Below are positions 1 to 9,436 of a stretch of 64,000 nt of DNA, in pieces (position 1 is the first letter of the stretch; each line of letters starts with the position of its first letter). Source of the stretch: Mesorhizobium metallidurans STM 2683. Lineage in GTDB: Bacteria; Pseudomonadota; Alphaproteobacteria; Rhizobiales; Rhizobiaceae. The stretch covers positions 1-64,000 of the forward strand of contig NZ_CAUM01000111.1 of NCBI RefSeq assembly GCF_000350085.1, in the 5' to 3' direction. The position numbers and the translations under genes were made by a program. The notes under the pieces are model-generated. The model worked only from the letters and a program-made list of their open reading frames with translations. It made no database searches and was not told where the DNA came from.

Positions 1-177
1 TGCACACGCGCATTCTCGATCATATCGGCTTTGCCGGCCACCGGCTATTGCCGCCACGATCAGGAAGTTTGCTGACCTTGTCCCCAGGCAGTCTCTTGAC
101 GTGCGGGAACCATACACGTTAGGGCGTCCTGACAATCGACGCGAATGATCGGCGAACAAGCAAGGGGCCTCCAGTCG

Positions 178-864
178 ATGGAAATTTTCACTGCCGCAGG
201 CTTCTCGGCCCTGCTCCAGGTCATCGCCATCGACCTTGTTCTTGCAGGCGACAATGCCATCGTCATTGGCCTTGCTGCGGCCGGCCTTCCCGCCGACCAG
301 CGCAAGAAGGCGATTCTCGTCGGCATTGCCGCAGCCACCGTGCTTCGCATCTTCTTTGCTCTGATCACGCAGTGGTTGCTGGCAATTGGCCCCATGCTCC
401 TCATCGCCGGCGGTCTGCTGCTGCTTTGGGTGTGCTGGAAGATGTGGCGCGAGCTGCGTGTCACCCACGAGCAGGAGCATGATGCGACGGAATCGCTGTC
501 CAATGCCGACTACGACAGGGACGGAACGATAGCCGGCAAGGGACCGCGCAAGACCTTCGCCCAGGCAGCCTGGCAGATCGTCATTGCCGACGTTTCGATG
601 TCTCTCGACAACGTCCTTGCCGTGGCGGGAGCGGCGATGAACCATCCGACGGTCCTGATCATCGGCTTGGCGCTGTCGATTGCGCTGATGGGCTTCGCCG
701 CTTCGTTTGTCGCGCGCCTCCTGCACAAATACCGCTGGATTGCCTATATCGGCCTCCTGATCATCCTCTACGTCGCGGTGAAGATGTTTATGGATGGCGC
801 CGTGCAGCAGTTCCCCGAACAGTTTGCGTTCCTGGCGCCCTGGTTCGGGCCGAGCGATCGTTGA
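178..864 (+). CDS. TerC/YjbE family integral membrane protein
   Basis: A 228-residue polytopic membrane protein of the TerC family. Members are linked to tellurite resistance and, for several homologues, to manganese export; that role is family knowledge and is not shown here. The N-terminal stretch FSALLQVIAIDLVLAGDNAIVIG carries the family hallmark LxGDNA, and a second copy, SMSLDNVLAVAG, lies near residue 150, giving the two-fold repeat with acidic residues inside the membrane. About seven hydrophobic segments are visible, with a charged cytoplasmic loop around residues 90-130. An in-frame ATG lies 11 codons upstream at 145, but homology begins at MEIFTAAGF, with an AGGGG motif about 10 bases before 178. 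The downstream rimO gene is 185 bases away and probably separately expressed. Confidence 0.88.
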   Translation: MEIFTAAGFSALLQVIAIDLVLAGDNAIVIGLAAAGLPADQRKKAILVGIAAATVLRIFFALITQWLLAIGPMLLIAGGLLLLWVCWKMWRELRVTHEQEHDATESLSNADYDRDGTIAGKGPRKTFAQAAWQIVIADVSMSLDNVLAVAGAAMNHPTVLIIGLALSIALMGFAASFVARLLHKYRWIAYIGLLIILYVAVKMFMDGAVQQFPEQFAFLAPWFGPSDR

Positions 865-1002
865 ACCTGATCCCTTTCAGTGCGGTCGGCGCGCATCGCG
901 CCGAACCGCTCGCCGGTTTGCTTGACTGCGGAACTGTGCTATTGCGCCGCGCAAATTAAGCTCCTGCGAGAGCTCAAAAGATCGAAATGTACCGAGACTT
1001 CC

Positions 1003-1028
1003 GGGCCGGACCTTAGGGTTTCCGGCCC
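1003..1028. promoter_or_regulatory. hairpin in rimO leader
   Basis: GGGCCGGA at 1003-1010 pairs perfectly with TCCGGCCC at 1021-1028 around a 10-base loop, 21 bases before the rimO start codon. There is no T-run after it, so it is not a standard terminator. A role as a 5' leader structure is inference only. Confidence 0.35.
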
Positions 1029-1049
1029 GCGTCCATTGGAAACCGCAAA

Positions 1050-2366
1050 ATGTCCGCAGCACCTCGCGTCAGTTTCGTCAGCCTTGGATGCCCGAAGGCC
1101 CTTGTGGATTCGGAGCGCATCATCACGCGCCTGCGCGCCGAGGGCTACGAGATCACGCGCAAGCATGACGGCGCCGATCTCGTCGTCGTCAACACCTGCG
1201 GCTTCCTCGATTCCGCACGCGACGAGTCGCTCAACGCCATCGGCTCCGCCCTTTCGGAGAATGGCAGGGTCATCGTCACCGGCTGTCTCGGCGCCGAACC
1301 GGACGTCATTCGCGAAAAACATCCCAACGTTTTCGCCATCACCGGCCCGCAGGCCTATGAAAGCGTGATGGCCGCCGTACATGAGGCGGCGCCGCCGAGC
1401 CACGATCCCTACATCGATCTCTTGCCGCCGCAGGGCGTCAAGCTGACGCCACGCCACTATGCCTATCTCAAGATTTCGGAAGGCTGCAACAATCGCTGCA
1501 CCTTCTGCATCATCCCCGCACTTCGCGGCGACCTCGTCTCGCGGCCGGCAGCCGAAATTCTGCGCGAGGCCGAGAAGCTGGCCAAGGCCGGCGTCAAGGA
1601 GATCCTGGTCATTTCGCAGGACACCAGCGCCTACGGTATCGACATCAAGTACCAGGCAAGCCAGTTCGGCGACCGCGCGGTGCGGGCGAAATTCCTTGAT
1701 CTGTCGGAGGAACTCGGCAAGCTCGGTGTCTGGGTGCGCATGCACTATGTCTACCCCTACCCGCATGTCGCCGATGTCATCCCGCTGATGGCCGAGGGGA
1801 AGATCCTCCCCTATCTGGACATTCCCTTCCAGCACGCCTCACCGCAGGTGCTGAAGAACATGCGCCGGCCGGCACACGGCGAAAAGACACTCGAGCGCAT
1901 TCGCGGCTGGCGCGAAGTGTGCCCGGACCTTGCCATCCGCTCCACCTTCATCGTCGGCTTTCCCGGCGAGACGGACGGCGATTTCGAGATGCTGCTCGAC
2001 TGGCTGGACGAGGCCAGGATCGACCGTGCCGGCTGTTTCAAATACGAGCCGGTCAGGGGCGCCCGCTCCAACGAGCTCGGCCTCGAACAGGTGCCGCAGG
2101 AAATCAAGGAAGCGCGCTGGCACCGCTTCATGCAGCGCCAGCAGAAGATCTCGGCAACGCAGCTCGCCAAGAAGGTCGGCAAGCGCCTGCCAGTCCTGAT
2201 CGACGAGGCGCATGGCAATTCGGCCAAGGGCCGCACCAAATACGACGCGCCCGAGATCGACGGTTCGGTGCACATCCAGTCGCGGCGGCCAATGCGCGCC
2301 GGTGACATCGTCACCGTCAAGATAGACCGCGCCGACGCCTATGATCTCTACGGCTCGGCGGTCTGA
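1050..2366 (+). CDS. rimO: Ribosomal protein S12 methylthiotransferase RimO
   Basis: Radical-SAM methylthiotransferase that adds a beta-methylthio group to the conserved aspartate of ribosomal protein S12. The 438 residues follow the family order. The N-terminal UPF0004 domain carries cluster cysteines C14, C50 and C79. The radical-SAM core has the CxxxCxxC signature at C146, C150 and C153 ([13 protein letters not shown]). A C-terminal TRAM-like domain follows (about 375-438, ending in [15 protein letters not shown]). Length and all six cluster cysteines are typical. It reads towards the minus-strand ABC transporter genes and shares a bidirectional terminator with them. MiaB is the close paralogue, but the [12 protein letters not shown] opening and IIPALRG motif favour RimO. 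Confidence 0.95.
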   Translation: MSAAPRVSFVSLGCPKALVDSERIITRLRAEGYEITRKHDGADLVVVNTCGFLDSARDESLNAIGSALSENGRVIVTGCLGAEPDVIREKHPNVFAITGPQAYESVMAAVHEAAPPSHDPYIDLLPPQGVKLTPRHYAYLKISEGCNNRCTFCIIPALRGDLVSRPAAEILREAEKLAKAGVKEILVISQDTSAYGIDIKYQASQFGDRAVRAKFLDLSEELGKLGVWVRMHYVYPYPHVADVIPLMAEGKILPYLDIPFQHASPQVLKNMRRPAHGEKTLERIRGWREVCPDLAIRSTFIVGFPGETDGDFEMLLDWLDEARIDRAGCFKYEPVRGARSNELGLEQVPQEIKEARWHRFMQRQQKISATQLAKKVGKRLPVLIDEAHGNSAKGRTKYDAPEIDGSVHIQSRRPMRAGDIVTVKIDRADAYDLYGSAV

Positions 2367-2400
2367 CCGTCGCCATCGACTGGCCGCAGCACCAAACAGA

Positions 2401-2424
2401 AAGGGCGCCTCGCGGCGCCCTTTC
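2401..2424. terminator. bidirectional Rho-independent terminator
   Basis: AAAGGGCGCC (2401-2410) and GGCGCCCTTT (2415-2424) form a perfect 10-bp stem with a TCGC loop, flanked by A- and T-rich ends on both strands. It sits between the convergent rimO and the solute-binding protein gene, so it can serve both. Confidence 0.85.
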
Positions 2425-2443
2425 CCTTGAATTCGCCGCGCGC

Positions 2444-3511
2444 TTACTGCGGCAGCTTGTCGTCGACGCCCTTGACGTAGAAATTCATGCCGAGCAGCGT
2501 GGCGTCGTCGGCGACTTCGCCATTCTTCAGCCATGGCGTGCCGTCTTGCTTGGCGATCGGGCCGGTGAAGGGGTTCCAGCCGTCGGAGATCTTCTTGGTG
2601 GTTGCCTCGGCCATGGCCTTCACGTCGTCGGGCATGTTGGTGAACGGGGCGAGCTTGACGGCGCCGTCCTTGATGCCCAGCCAGACATTGCCGGGCTTCC
2701 AAGTGCCGTCGAGTGCTGCCTTCACCCGGCTGATATAATACGGGCCCCAATCGTCGACAATCGAGGTCAACTGCGCCTTGGGAGCGAACTTGATCATGTC
2801 CGAAGACTGGCCGAATCCCTGCAGGCCGCGCTCTTCGGCGACTTGCAAGGCAGCGGTCGAGTCGGTGTGCTGGACGATGATGTCGGCACCCTGGTCGAAC
2901 AGGGCCTTGGCGGCGTCGGCTTCCTTGCCCGGATCGAACCATGAGTTGACCCAGACGATCTTCGCCTTGAAGTCTGGATTGATCGACTGCGCGCCGAGCA
3001 TGAAGGAATTGATGCCCATCACCACTTCGGGGATCGGGAAGGATACGATATAGCCGGCCACACCGGCCTTCGATTCCTTGGCCGCGATCTGGCCGAGCAC
3101 GTAGCGGCCTTCATAGAAGCGCGCATTGTAGATGCCGAGATTGTCCGCCGTCTTGTAGCCGGTGGCATGCTCGAACATCACCTTGGGGAATTTCTTGGCG
3201 ACTTTCACCTCCGGGTCCATGAAGCCGAATGATGTGCCGAAGATGATCTTGCAACCCTCACGCGCCAGGCGCTCGAAGGCGCGGTCGGCATCGGGGCCTT
3301 CGGAGACGTTTTCGAGATAGGCGGTCTCGACTTTGTCGCCGAGTGCCTTCTCCACTTGCAGACGGCCCTGGTCGTGCTGGTAGGAATAGCCGAAATCGCC
3401 GATCGGGCCGGTATAGACCCAACAGGCCTTCAGCTTTTCCTGGGCTTCGGCGGTCGCCGCCAACGACAACGCGGCGGTCGTCGTCATCAGGGCAATGAGC
3501 AGTTTTTTCAT
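2444..3511 (-). CDS. BMP-family ABC transporter substrate-binding protein
   Basis: Periplasmic binding protein of the basic membrane protein (BMP/PnrA) family, 355 residues. The family binds purine nucleosides or related ligands; the ligand here is inferred. The N-terminus MKKLLIALMTTTAALSLAATAEA is a clear signal peptide. The mature protein has the family opening (ACWVYTGPIGDFGYSYQHDQG) and the GADIIVQHTDSTAALQVAEERG hinge region. The ATG at 3511 follows AGAGAGGTAAC, a good ribosome-binding site; a longer in-frame reading upstream overlaps the permease gene and is not needed. It is the last gene of the minus-strand operon ATPase, permease, permease, binding protein. Confidence 0.92.
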   Translation of the reverse strand: MKKLLIALMTTTAALSLAATAEAQEKLKACWVYTGPIGDFGYSYQHDQGRLQVEKALGDKVETAYLENVSEGPDADRAFERLAREGCKIIFGTSFGFMDPEVKVAKKFPKVMFEHATGYKTADNLGIYNARFYEGRYVLGQIAAKESKAGVAGYIVSFPIPEVVMGINSFMLGAQSINPDFKAKIVWVNSWFDPGKEADAAKALFDQGADIIVQHTDSTAALQVAEERGLQGFGQSSDMIKFAPKAQLTSIVDDWGPYYISRVKAALDGTWKPGNVWLGIKDGAVKLAPFTNMPDDVKAMAEATTKKISDGWNPFTGPIAKQDGTPWLKNGEVADDATLLGMNFYVKGVDDKLPQ

Positions 3512-3561
3512 TGTGTTACCTCTCTGAGTTAAGCCTTGGAGCTTCCCGTCTTTTATTGTTG

Positions 3562-4482
3562 TCAACGATCCGGAACGAATGGCTGCCCCAAGGAAGCCGG
3601 CGTGTTCATCATCGTCAGACGCTTGTTGCGCGAGATTAGAACGAGAACCACCACGGTTGCCAGATAGGGCAACGAAGAAAGCAGTTGCGAGGGAACCGGA
3701 ATGCCGAAAGCCTGTGCATGGAGCTGGCCGATCCAGACCGCGCCGAAGATGTAGGCGCCGGCCAGCACCCGCCATGGTCGCCATGAAGCGAACACGACCA
3801 GCGCCAACGCGATCCAGCCGCGTCCGGCCGTCATGTTCTCCACCCATTGCGGCGTATAGACCAGCGACAGATGGCCGCCGGCAAGGCCGGCGCAGGCGCC
3901 GCCGAAGATCACCGCGAGATAGCGGTAGCGGATGACCTGGATGCCAAGCGCGTGCGCCGATGTGTGGCTGTCGCCGATCGAGCGCAGAGTGAGCCCGGTG
4001 CGGGTCCTGAACAGGAACCACATGACGGCGGCGGTCAGTGCGATCGAGATGTAGAAGATCGGATCCTGGCCGAACAGCAACCTGCCCACGACCGGGATCG
4101 AAGTCAGGCCGGGAATGTCGAGGTTGGGCAGCCGCTGACCGGGCTGGCCGACGAAGCTGGTGCCCATCATGCCGGAGAGGCCGAGACCGAGCAGCGTCAG
4201 CGACAGGCCGGTCGCCACCTGATTGGTGGCCAGCGACAGCGTCATGACGGCGAACAGCAGCGAAAACAGCGCACCGAGGGCGATCGCCGCCAAGAGGCCG
4301 ATCCACGGCGACCCGGTGAGATAGCCGGCGCCGAAGCCGCCGACCGCGCCCATGATCATCATGCCTTCGACGCCGAGATTGAGCACGCCGGAGCGCTCGA
4401 CCACCAACTCGCCGATCGCTGCGATCAGCAGCGGCGTCGCCGCGGTGGCGATGGTCAGAAGGATGTTGACGGTGATGTCCAT
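3562..4482 (-). CDS. ABC transporter permease (nucleoside/BMP-type, second permease)
   Basis: Inner-membrane permease of 306 residues, BPD_transp_2 family (the same fold as RbsC and LivH/M-type permeases). About eight or nine hydrophobic segments are visible. The segment [23 protein letters not shown] matches the conserved region of NupQ/YufQ-like permeases, and [21 protein letters not shown] is the cytoplasmic loop that contacts the ATPase. Its start overlaps the last base of the preceding permease gene (4482), indicating translational coupling. With its partner it forms the membrane channel for a BMP-family importer. Confidence 0.92.
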   Translation of the reverse strand: MDITVNILLTIATAATPLLIAAIGELVVERSGVLNLGVEGMMIMGAVGGFGAGYLTGSPWIGLLAAIALGALFSLLFAVMTLSLATNQVATGLSLTLLGLGLSGMMGTSFVGQPGQRLPNLDIPGLTSIPVVGRLLFGQDPIFYISIALTAAVMWFLFRTRTGLTLRSIGDSHTSAHALGIQVIRYRYLAVIFGGACAGLAGGHLSLVYTPQWVENMTAGRGWIALALVVFASWRPWRVLAGAYIFGAVWIGQLHAQAFGIPVPSQLLSSLPYLATVVVLVLISRNKRLTMMNTPASLGQPFVPDR

Positions 4483-5594
4483 CAGCGGGCCTCTTCCAGT
4501 TTCGGCGCGGCTTCGAGTTTGGGAGCGGCAAAGCCGATTAGACGAATGCGGTAGTGAATGAGCGTGTCGCAGCCGAGCACGAAGAACAGGAGCATGCCCT
4601 GGAACACCCGCGCCACCTTGTCGGAGATGCCGAGCGCGCTTTGCACCGCCTCGCCGCCGAGATAGGTCAGCGCCAGCACCAGGCCGGCGGCGACGATGCC
4701 CAGCGGATTGAGTCGGCCGAGGAACGCCACGATGATGGCGGTGAAGCCATAGCCGGGCGAGATGACCGGCTGTAGCTGGCCGATGGCGCCGGAGACCTCC
4801 GAGATGCCGGCAAGCCCGGCCAGCGCACCCGACAGCAGGAAGGCGAAGAACACCAAGCGGTTGAGGCCGAAGCCGGCGAAACGCCCTGCCCTTGGGCTTG
4901 AGCCGAGAACGCGGACCTCGAAGCCTTTCAGCATGCGGCTCATCAGGAACCAGATCAGTACCGCGGCGACCAGCGCGAAGACGAAGCCCCAGTTCGCCCG
5001 TCCGGAATCCGGCATGAATTCCGGCAGAATGGCAGAGTCGTTGAACTGCACCGTCTGCGGGAAACCTTGGCCCTGCGGATCGCGCCAGGGGCCACGCACC
5101 AGCCAGTCGAGGAAGAGTTGGGCAACATAGACCAGCATCAGGCTGGTCAGGATCTCGTTGGTGCCGAAGCGTGTTTTCAAAAAGGCCGGGATCGCTGCAT
5201 AGGCAGCACCGCCGACCATGCCGAGCAGCAGCATCAGCGGCAGCACCAGCGGACCTTCGAACTGCGGAAACAGCACCGGTATCATAGAGCCGACAATACC
5301 GCCGAGGATGAACTGGCCCTCGGCGCCGATGTTCCAGATATTGGCCCTGTAGCAGACCGACAGGCCGACCGCGATCAGGATCAAAGGCGCTGCCTTGATC
5401 GCCAGCTCATGCAGCTGCCAGACCTGGCTGATCGGTTCGATGAAGTAAATCTCAAATGCCTTCAAAGGGTTGACGCCGAGCAGCGCAAACATGATGGCGC
5501 CGGCAATGATCGTCAGCAGGAACGCTATGAAGGGCGACAGCGCCGAGAACAGCGCCGAGCGCTGCGGGCGTTTGACGAGTTCGAGGCGCATCAT
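4482..5594 (-). CDS. ABC transporter permease (nucleoside/BMP-type, first permease)
   Basis: A 370-residue permease of the BPD_transp_2 family, corresponding to the NupP/YufP position of BMP-type importers. It has an N-terminal transmembrane helix (residues about 15-40), the segment YRANIWNIGAEGQFILGGIVGS typical of this subgroup, and a coupling loop MLKGFEVRVLGSSPRAGRFAGF. The gene overlaps the upstream ATPase gene by four bases (ATGA) and the downstream permease by one base, so the three are translationally coupled. The C-terminus repeats a short motif (APKLEAAPKLEEAR), likely a disordered tail. Confidence 0.92.
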   Translation of the reverse strand: MMRLELVKRPQRSALFSALSPFIAFLLTIIAGAIMFALLGVNPLKAFEIYFIEPISQVWQLHELAIKAAPLILIAVGLSVCYRANIWNIGAEGQFILGGIVGSMIPVLFPQFEGPLVLPLMLLLGMVGGAAYAAIPAFLKTRFGTNEILTSLMLVYVAQLFLDWLVRGPWRDPQGQGFPQTVQFNDSAILPEFMPDSGRANWGFVFALVAAVLIWFLMSRMLKGFEVRVLGSSPRAGRFAGFGLNRLVFFAFLLSGALAGLAGISEVSGAIGQLQPVISPGYGFTAIIVAFLGRLNPLGIVAAGLVLALTYLGGEAVQSALGISDKVARVFQGMLLFFVLGCDTLIHYRIRLIGFAAPKLEAAPKLEEAR

Positions 5595-7156
5595 GCCGTC
5601 TCCAGCGCGTGTTCGGCGTGGCCGGGCTCGGCGCCGCCCATCAACAGTCCGATCTTTTCGAAGGTGGCCTGGGCGATCGGCAGAGGCCTGGACAATTCAC
5701 CATTGTGCATGACCGCGATCGCGTCGGATATCTCGAACAGTTCGTCGAGATCCTGGCTGATGACCAGCACCGCCGAGCCGCTGCGGGCGAGCTCGATCAG
5801 CGCCTGGCGAATGCGGACGGCCGCACCTGCATCTACCCCCCAGGTCGGCTGATTAACGACCATGACACCCGGTTTGCGGTCGAGCTCGCGACCGACGATG
5901 AATTTTTGCAGATTGCCGCCCGAAAGCGCTGCCGCCTCCGGATCGGGCGCGCTTTTGCGCACATCCATCGCCTTGATGATGCGCTGGGCGGCGCTGTAGA
6001 TCGCCTCGCTTTTAACCATGCCGCCGGCGCCGACAAAGACCTTGCCATCGGTGGCATGGCGCGACAGAAGCAGGTTCTCCGAAAGCTTCATGCGCGGGGC
6101 GGCACCATGGCCGAGCCGTTCTTCGGGCACGAAGGCGGCACCCAACAGCCGCCTGTCGGTGATGCCGAGGCCGCCGGCATCCTTGCCGCGGATGCGTACC
6201 GAGCCTGCATCCTGCTGCAGCACTTCGCCGGAGACGGATTCGAAGAACTCGCCCTGGCCATTGCCGGCAACGCCTGCAATGCCGATCACCTCGCCGGCGC
6301 GCACATTGAGGTTGATGTTTTTCAGCGGGATTGAGAACGGCGTCGCCGGCTTGCGGCTGAGCGCGCGGATCTCCAGCAGCGGTTGCGCGGTCTCGATCCC
6401 CTCGGCAGGGGCACGCACCACGGCCTTGACTTCGTTGCCGACCATCATGCGCGCCAGCGACGCGGCGGTTTCCTCGCGCGGGTTGCAATGGCCGACCACC
6501 TTGCCGTGGCGCAGAACGGTGGCGCGGTCGCAGATGCGCTTGACCTCTTCCAGCCGGTGCGAAATGTAGAGGATCGACTTTCCTTCCGAACGCAGCCGTT
6601 CAAGCGTCTCGAACAGCTTGTCGGCTTCCTGCGGCGTAAGCACCGAAGTTGGCTCGTCGAGAATGATGAGCTGCGGCGTCTGCAGCAGGCAGCGGATGAT
6701 CTCGATACGCTGGCGCTCGCCGACCGACAGGTCGCCGACCAGCGATTCCGGATCGAGCGGCAGGCCATAGCTGAAGGAAAGCGCCCTCGCCTTGGCGGCG
6801 ATTGTGCTGATGGGCGAACCGTCATCCAGCGACAGCGCTATGTTCTCGGCCGCCGTCAGCGCTTCGAACAGCGAGAAATGCTGGAACACCATGCCGATGC
6901 CGAGCTTCTTGGCAAAGCCGGGATTGGCGATCCTGACCGGCTGGCCGTTCCAGAAGATCTCGCCCGAATTGGGTTCCAGCGATCCGAACAGCATCTTGAC
7001 CAGCGTCGACTTGCCGGCGCCGTTCTCGCCGAGCAGCGCATGGATCTCACCCTTGGCGATGTCGAGATCGACATGGTCGCACGCCGTCAGCGTGCCGAAT
7101 ATTTTGGTAAGGCCACGAACCTCTAGCAGGTTTGCGCCGTCCTGATTTGCACTCAC
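5591..7156 (-). CDS. ABC transporter ATP-binding protein (two-domain, nucleoside/sugar type)
   Basis: Cytoplasmic ATPase with two tandem nucleotide-binding domains, as in RbsA, XylG and NupO. The first domain has Walker A GENGAGKST, signature LSVGERQRIEI, Walker B LIILDEPTSVL and the H-loop SHRLEE. The second has a degenerate Walker A (GVAGNGQGEF) and signature ALSGGNLQKFIVGRE, the usual asymmetry of this class. Start choice: GTG at 7156 follows GGGAGG with a 4-base spacer; the in-frame ATG at 7168 gives four more residues but has no ribosome-binding site. It is the first gene of the four-gene importer operon. Confidence 0.9.
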   Translation of the reverse strand: MSANQDGANLLEVRGLTKIFGTLTACDHVDLDIAKGEIHALLGENGAGKSTLVKMLFGSLEPNSGEIFWNGQPVRIANPGFAKKLGIGMVFQHFSLFEALTAAENIALSLDDGSPISTIAAKARALSFSYGLPLDPESLVGDLSVGERQRIEIIRCLLQTPQLIILDEPTSVLTPQEADKLFETLERLRSEGKSILYISHRLEEVKRICDRATVLRHGKVVGHCNPREETAASLARMMVGNEVKAVVRAPAEGIETAQPLLEIRALSRKPATPFSIPLKNINLNVRAGEVIGIAGVAGNGQGEFFESVSGEVLQQDAGSVRIRGKDAGGLGITDRRLLGAAFVPEERLGHGAAPRMKLSENLLLSRHATDGKVFVGAGGMVKSEAIYSAAQRIIKAMDVRKSAPDPEAAALSGGNLQKFIVGRELDRKPGVMVVNQPTWGVDAGAAVRIRQALIELARSGSAVLVISQDLDELFEISDAIAVMHNGELSRPLPIAQATFEKIGLLMGGAEPGHAEHALETA

Positions 7157-7311
7157 AGTGCCTCCCATCTGGTTTGCCAGATATGTTCTGTGTTCCCGCC
7201 AGCATGGTATGCGTGGCCGGCTCCCGTCGGAAAGCGGCACGCGTCTTGAAAGAGCTTCAAGAATTTCAGCGGAAACTCAAGGGGTAAAGCGCGACCCCCG
7301 AAAAGTCGGCG

Positions 7312-8289
7312 TCAGGGGACGAGAATGGTTGTCCCGGTCGTCCTGCGCCCTTCAAGGTCGGCATGTGCCTTGCCAGCATCCTTCAGCGCGTAGCGCTGGT
7401 TGATCCTTATCTTGACCGCGCCGCTGAGCACGACGTCGAACAGCGCGGCGGCTGACGCCTCGAGATCCTCGCGCCTGGCGTTGTAGACGAACAACGTCGG
7501 CCGCGTCGCGAACAGCGAGCCCTTCTGCGCCAGCAGTGACATGCTGAACGGCGGGATCGGCCCCGACGACTGACCGAAGCTGGCGAACATGCCGAGCGGC
7601 TTCAGGCAGTCGAGCGAGGCGGGAAACGTATCATTGCCAACCGAGTCATAGACGACGTCGCACTTCTTGCCACCAGTGATGGCAAGCACGCCGGCGACGA
7701 AATCCTGCTCGCGGTAATTGATGACATGGTCGAAGCCATGTGCCTTGGCGAGTTCGATCTTGTCGGACGAACTGGCGGTGCCGATCACCGTCGCTCCAAG
7801 ATGTTTTGCCCATTGACCAAGGATCAGCCCGACGCCGCCGGCCGCCGCGTGGAACAGGATCGTGTCTCCCGCCTTGACCTTGAAGGTGCGGCGCAAAAGA
7901 TACTCCGCCGTCATGCCCTTCAGCATCATGGCGGCCGCCTGTTCGTCGCTGATGCCGTCCGGCACCTTCACCACACGGTCGGCGGCGATCACGCGCTGTT
8001 CGGCATAGGCGCCGACATTCACGGCATAGGCGACGCGGTCGCCCGGCTTCAGCCGATCGACGTCAACGCCGACTTCCATGACCACCCCGGCTGCCTCGCC
8101 ACCGGGTATCAGCGGGAAACCGCCGGGAGGCGGATAAAGGCCCGAGCGATGATAGACATCGATGAAATTGAGGCCGATCGCCGTGTGTCTGATCAGGATC
8201 TGTCCCGAGCCGGGCTGGCCCGGATCGGCGTCCTCATAGGCAAGGACCTCCGGACCGCCATGGGCATGGATACGGATCGCTTTGGACAT
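7312..8289 (-). CDS. NADPH:quinone oxidoreductase, zinc-independent MDR family
   Basis: A 325-residue protein of the medium-chain dehydrogenase/reductase superfamily, quinone oxidoreductase (QOR/zeta-crystallin) type. It probably reduces quinones with NADPH. The N-terminal GroES-like half contains LNFIDVYHRSGLYP, a QOR-family signature. The Rossmann half carries AAAGGVGLILGQWAKHLGATVIGT for NADPH. The structural and catalytic zinc cysteines of alcohol dehydrogenases are absent, as expected. The ATG at 8289 lies after AGAGACATG; upstream in-frame sequence overlaps pcs and is not homologous. It follows pcs on the same strand with a gap of 28 bases, so the two may be co-transcribed. Confidence 0.9.
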   Translation of the reverse strand: MSKAIRIHAHGGPEVLAYEDADPGQPGSGQILIRHTAIGLNFIDVYHRSGLYPPPGGFPLIPGGEAAGVVMEVGVDVDRLKPGDRVAYAVNVGAYAEQRVIAADRVVKVPDGISDEQAAAMMLKGMTAEYLLRRTFKVKAGDTILFHAAAGGVGLILGQWAKHLGATVIGTASSSDKIELAKAHGFDHVINYREQDFVAGVLAITGGKKCDVVYDSVGNDTFPASLDCLKPLGMFASFGQSSGPIPPFSMSLLAQKGSLFATRPTLFVYNARREDLEASAAALFDVVLSGAVKIRINQRYALKDAGKAHADLEGRRTTGTTILVP

Positions 8290-8317
8290 GTCTCTTGGGC
8301 TCAGGTTCTCTTGGAGA

Positions 8318-9103
8318 TCATTTTTTCCCGGAATCTGGCCCGGAATCAGGTTTGGCGCCGAGATTTGGAAAGAGCTGCATGATACCGCCGATGCAGGCGA
8401 GGTAAAGTCCCGAGATCGTGATGCCGATCTTGGTGAAGATGCTGACCTGTTCGCCAAGCACGCCGATCTGGTCATAGAAGGCGGCAAGTGCTGCCTGCGC
8501 CAGCGCCAGCGCCCCGAAAGCGCACCACAGCAGCGTCATGCCGAGATTGAGCGGCCGCAGCCGCACCACCCGCACCGGATGGATGAAGTTGATCGGCACA
8601 AAGGTCAGGATGCCGGCCACCACCACCACCGCGAACGAAACCCACTGTCCCGGCTGGATGACGAATAGCGTGAACACCACCATGTTCCAGACCACCGGAA
8701 ATCCCTTGAAGAAGTTCTCCTTTGTCTTCATGCCGGTATCGGCATAGTAGATGGCGCTGGAGACCACGATGATCGCCGCCGACAGGAACGACAAGCCCTC
8801 GCCCATGAAGCCGCGCTGGTAGAGCGCGAAGGCGGGGATCAGCACGTAGGTGACGTAGTCGATGATGTTGTCGAGCAGCTCGCCCGACCAGGTCGGCAGG
8901 ATCTCCTTGACGTCGAGCTTGCGCGCGATCGGCCCGTCGATGCCATCGACGAACAGCGCCAGCCCCAGCCACCAAAACATCGCCGTCCAGCGCTCCTCGC
9001 TTGCCGCCACCAGCGACAGGAAAGCCAGGAACGAGCCTGATGCGGTCAAGAGATGGACCGAAAAGGCGCGCGCCTGCGGCCAAGTGACCTTCTTCTTCGG
9101 CAT
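8318..9103 (-). CDS. pcs: Phosphatidylcholine synthase
   Basis: Integral membrane enzyme that condenses choline with CDP-diacylglycerol to make phosphatidylcholine, a pathway typical of rhizobia and other host-associated alphaproteobacteria. The 261 residues contain the CDP-alcohol phosphotransferase motif near residues 56-82: D56-G57, A60-R61, G74, D78 and D82 in the expected spacing. Around eight hydrophobic segments follow. The lysine-rich N-terminus MPKKKVTWPQARAFSVHLLTA is typical of Pcs. In-frame sequence upstream of 9103 has no similarity to the family. Phosphatidylcholine is needed for effective symbiosis in several rhizobia (established knowledge). Confidence 0.95.
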   Translation of the reverse strand: MPKKKVTWPQARAFSVHLLTASGSFLAFLSLVAASEERWTAMFWWLGLALFVDGIDGPIARKLDVKEILPTWSGELLDNIIDYVTYVLIPAFALYQRGFMGEGLSFLSAAIIVVSSAIYYADTGMKTKENFFKGFPVVWNMVVFTLFVIQPGQWVSFAVVVVAGILTFVPINFIHPVRVVRLRPLNLGMTLLWCAFGALALAQAALAAFYDQIGVLGEQVSIFTKIGITISGLYLACIGGIMQLFPNLGAKPDSGPDSGKK

Positions 9104-9436
9104 CGGAATCCGCTCGGCGATTTTCCTGGCCGTTGTCTTCTTGCTCACGAGGTCCGCCAGTCCGGCTTGCGGATGCCGGCCGCGAGACCGGCAAGGTTCC
9201 AGTTGCGGCTGGAGAGAACGGACTCTCTCTTCCTCGCCCTGCTCCGATCCGCCATTGAATTCTCCCCCGCTCATGCCGAGACTACTAGCAGGGCGGCTGC
9301 CCAGACAAGCGGTATCGCACCCAGTCTGAAGCCAGCCTCCAGCAGCCTCCACGGCCAAGTCAATCGAATGGGCCGAATCGCCACGTTGATCAAGCCGCAT
9401 GATCTGACCTATATCCGCTGATAGGGCGATGGGCCT

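Noticed and set aside
1..123. Possible C-terminal end of an upstream plus-strand gene (RILDHIGFAGHRLLPPRSG, stop at 121-123)
   Set aside because: Only about 40 codons, two other frames also read through most of it, and no recognisable motif; cannot be supported.
60..177. Manganese (yybP-ykoY) riboswitch before terC
   Set aside because: A GCGTC/GACGC stem is present, but the conserved sequence blocks of that riboswitch could not be found.
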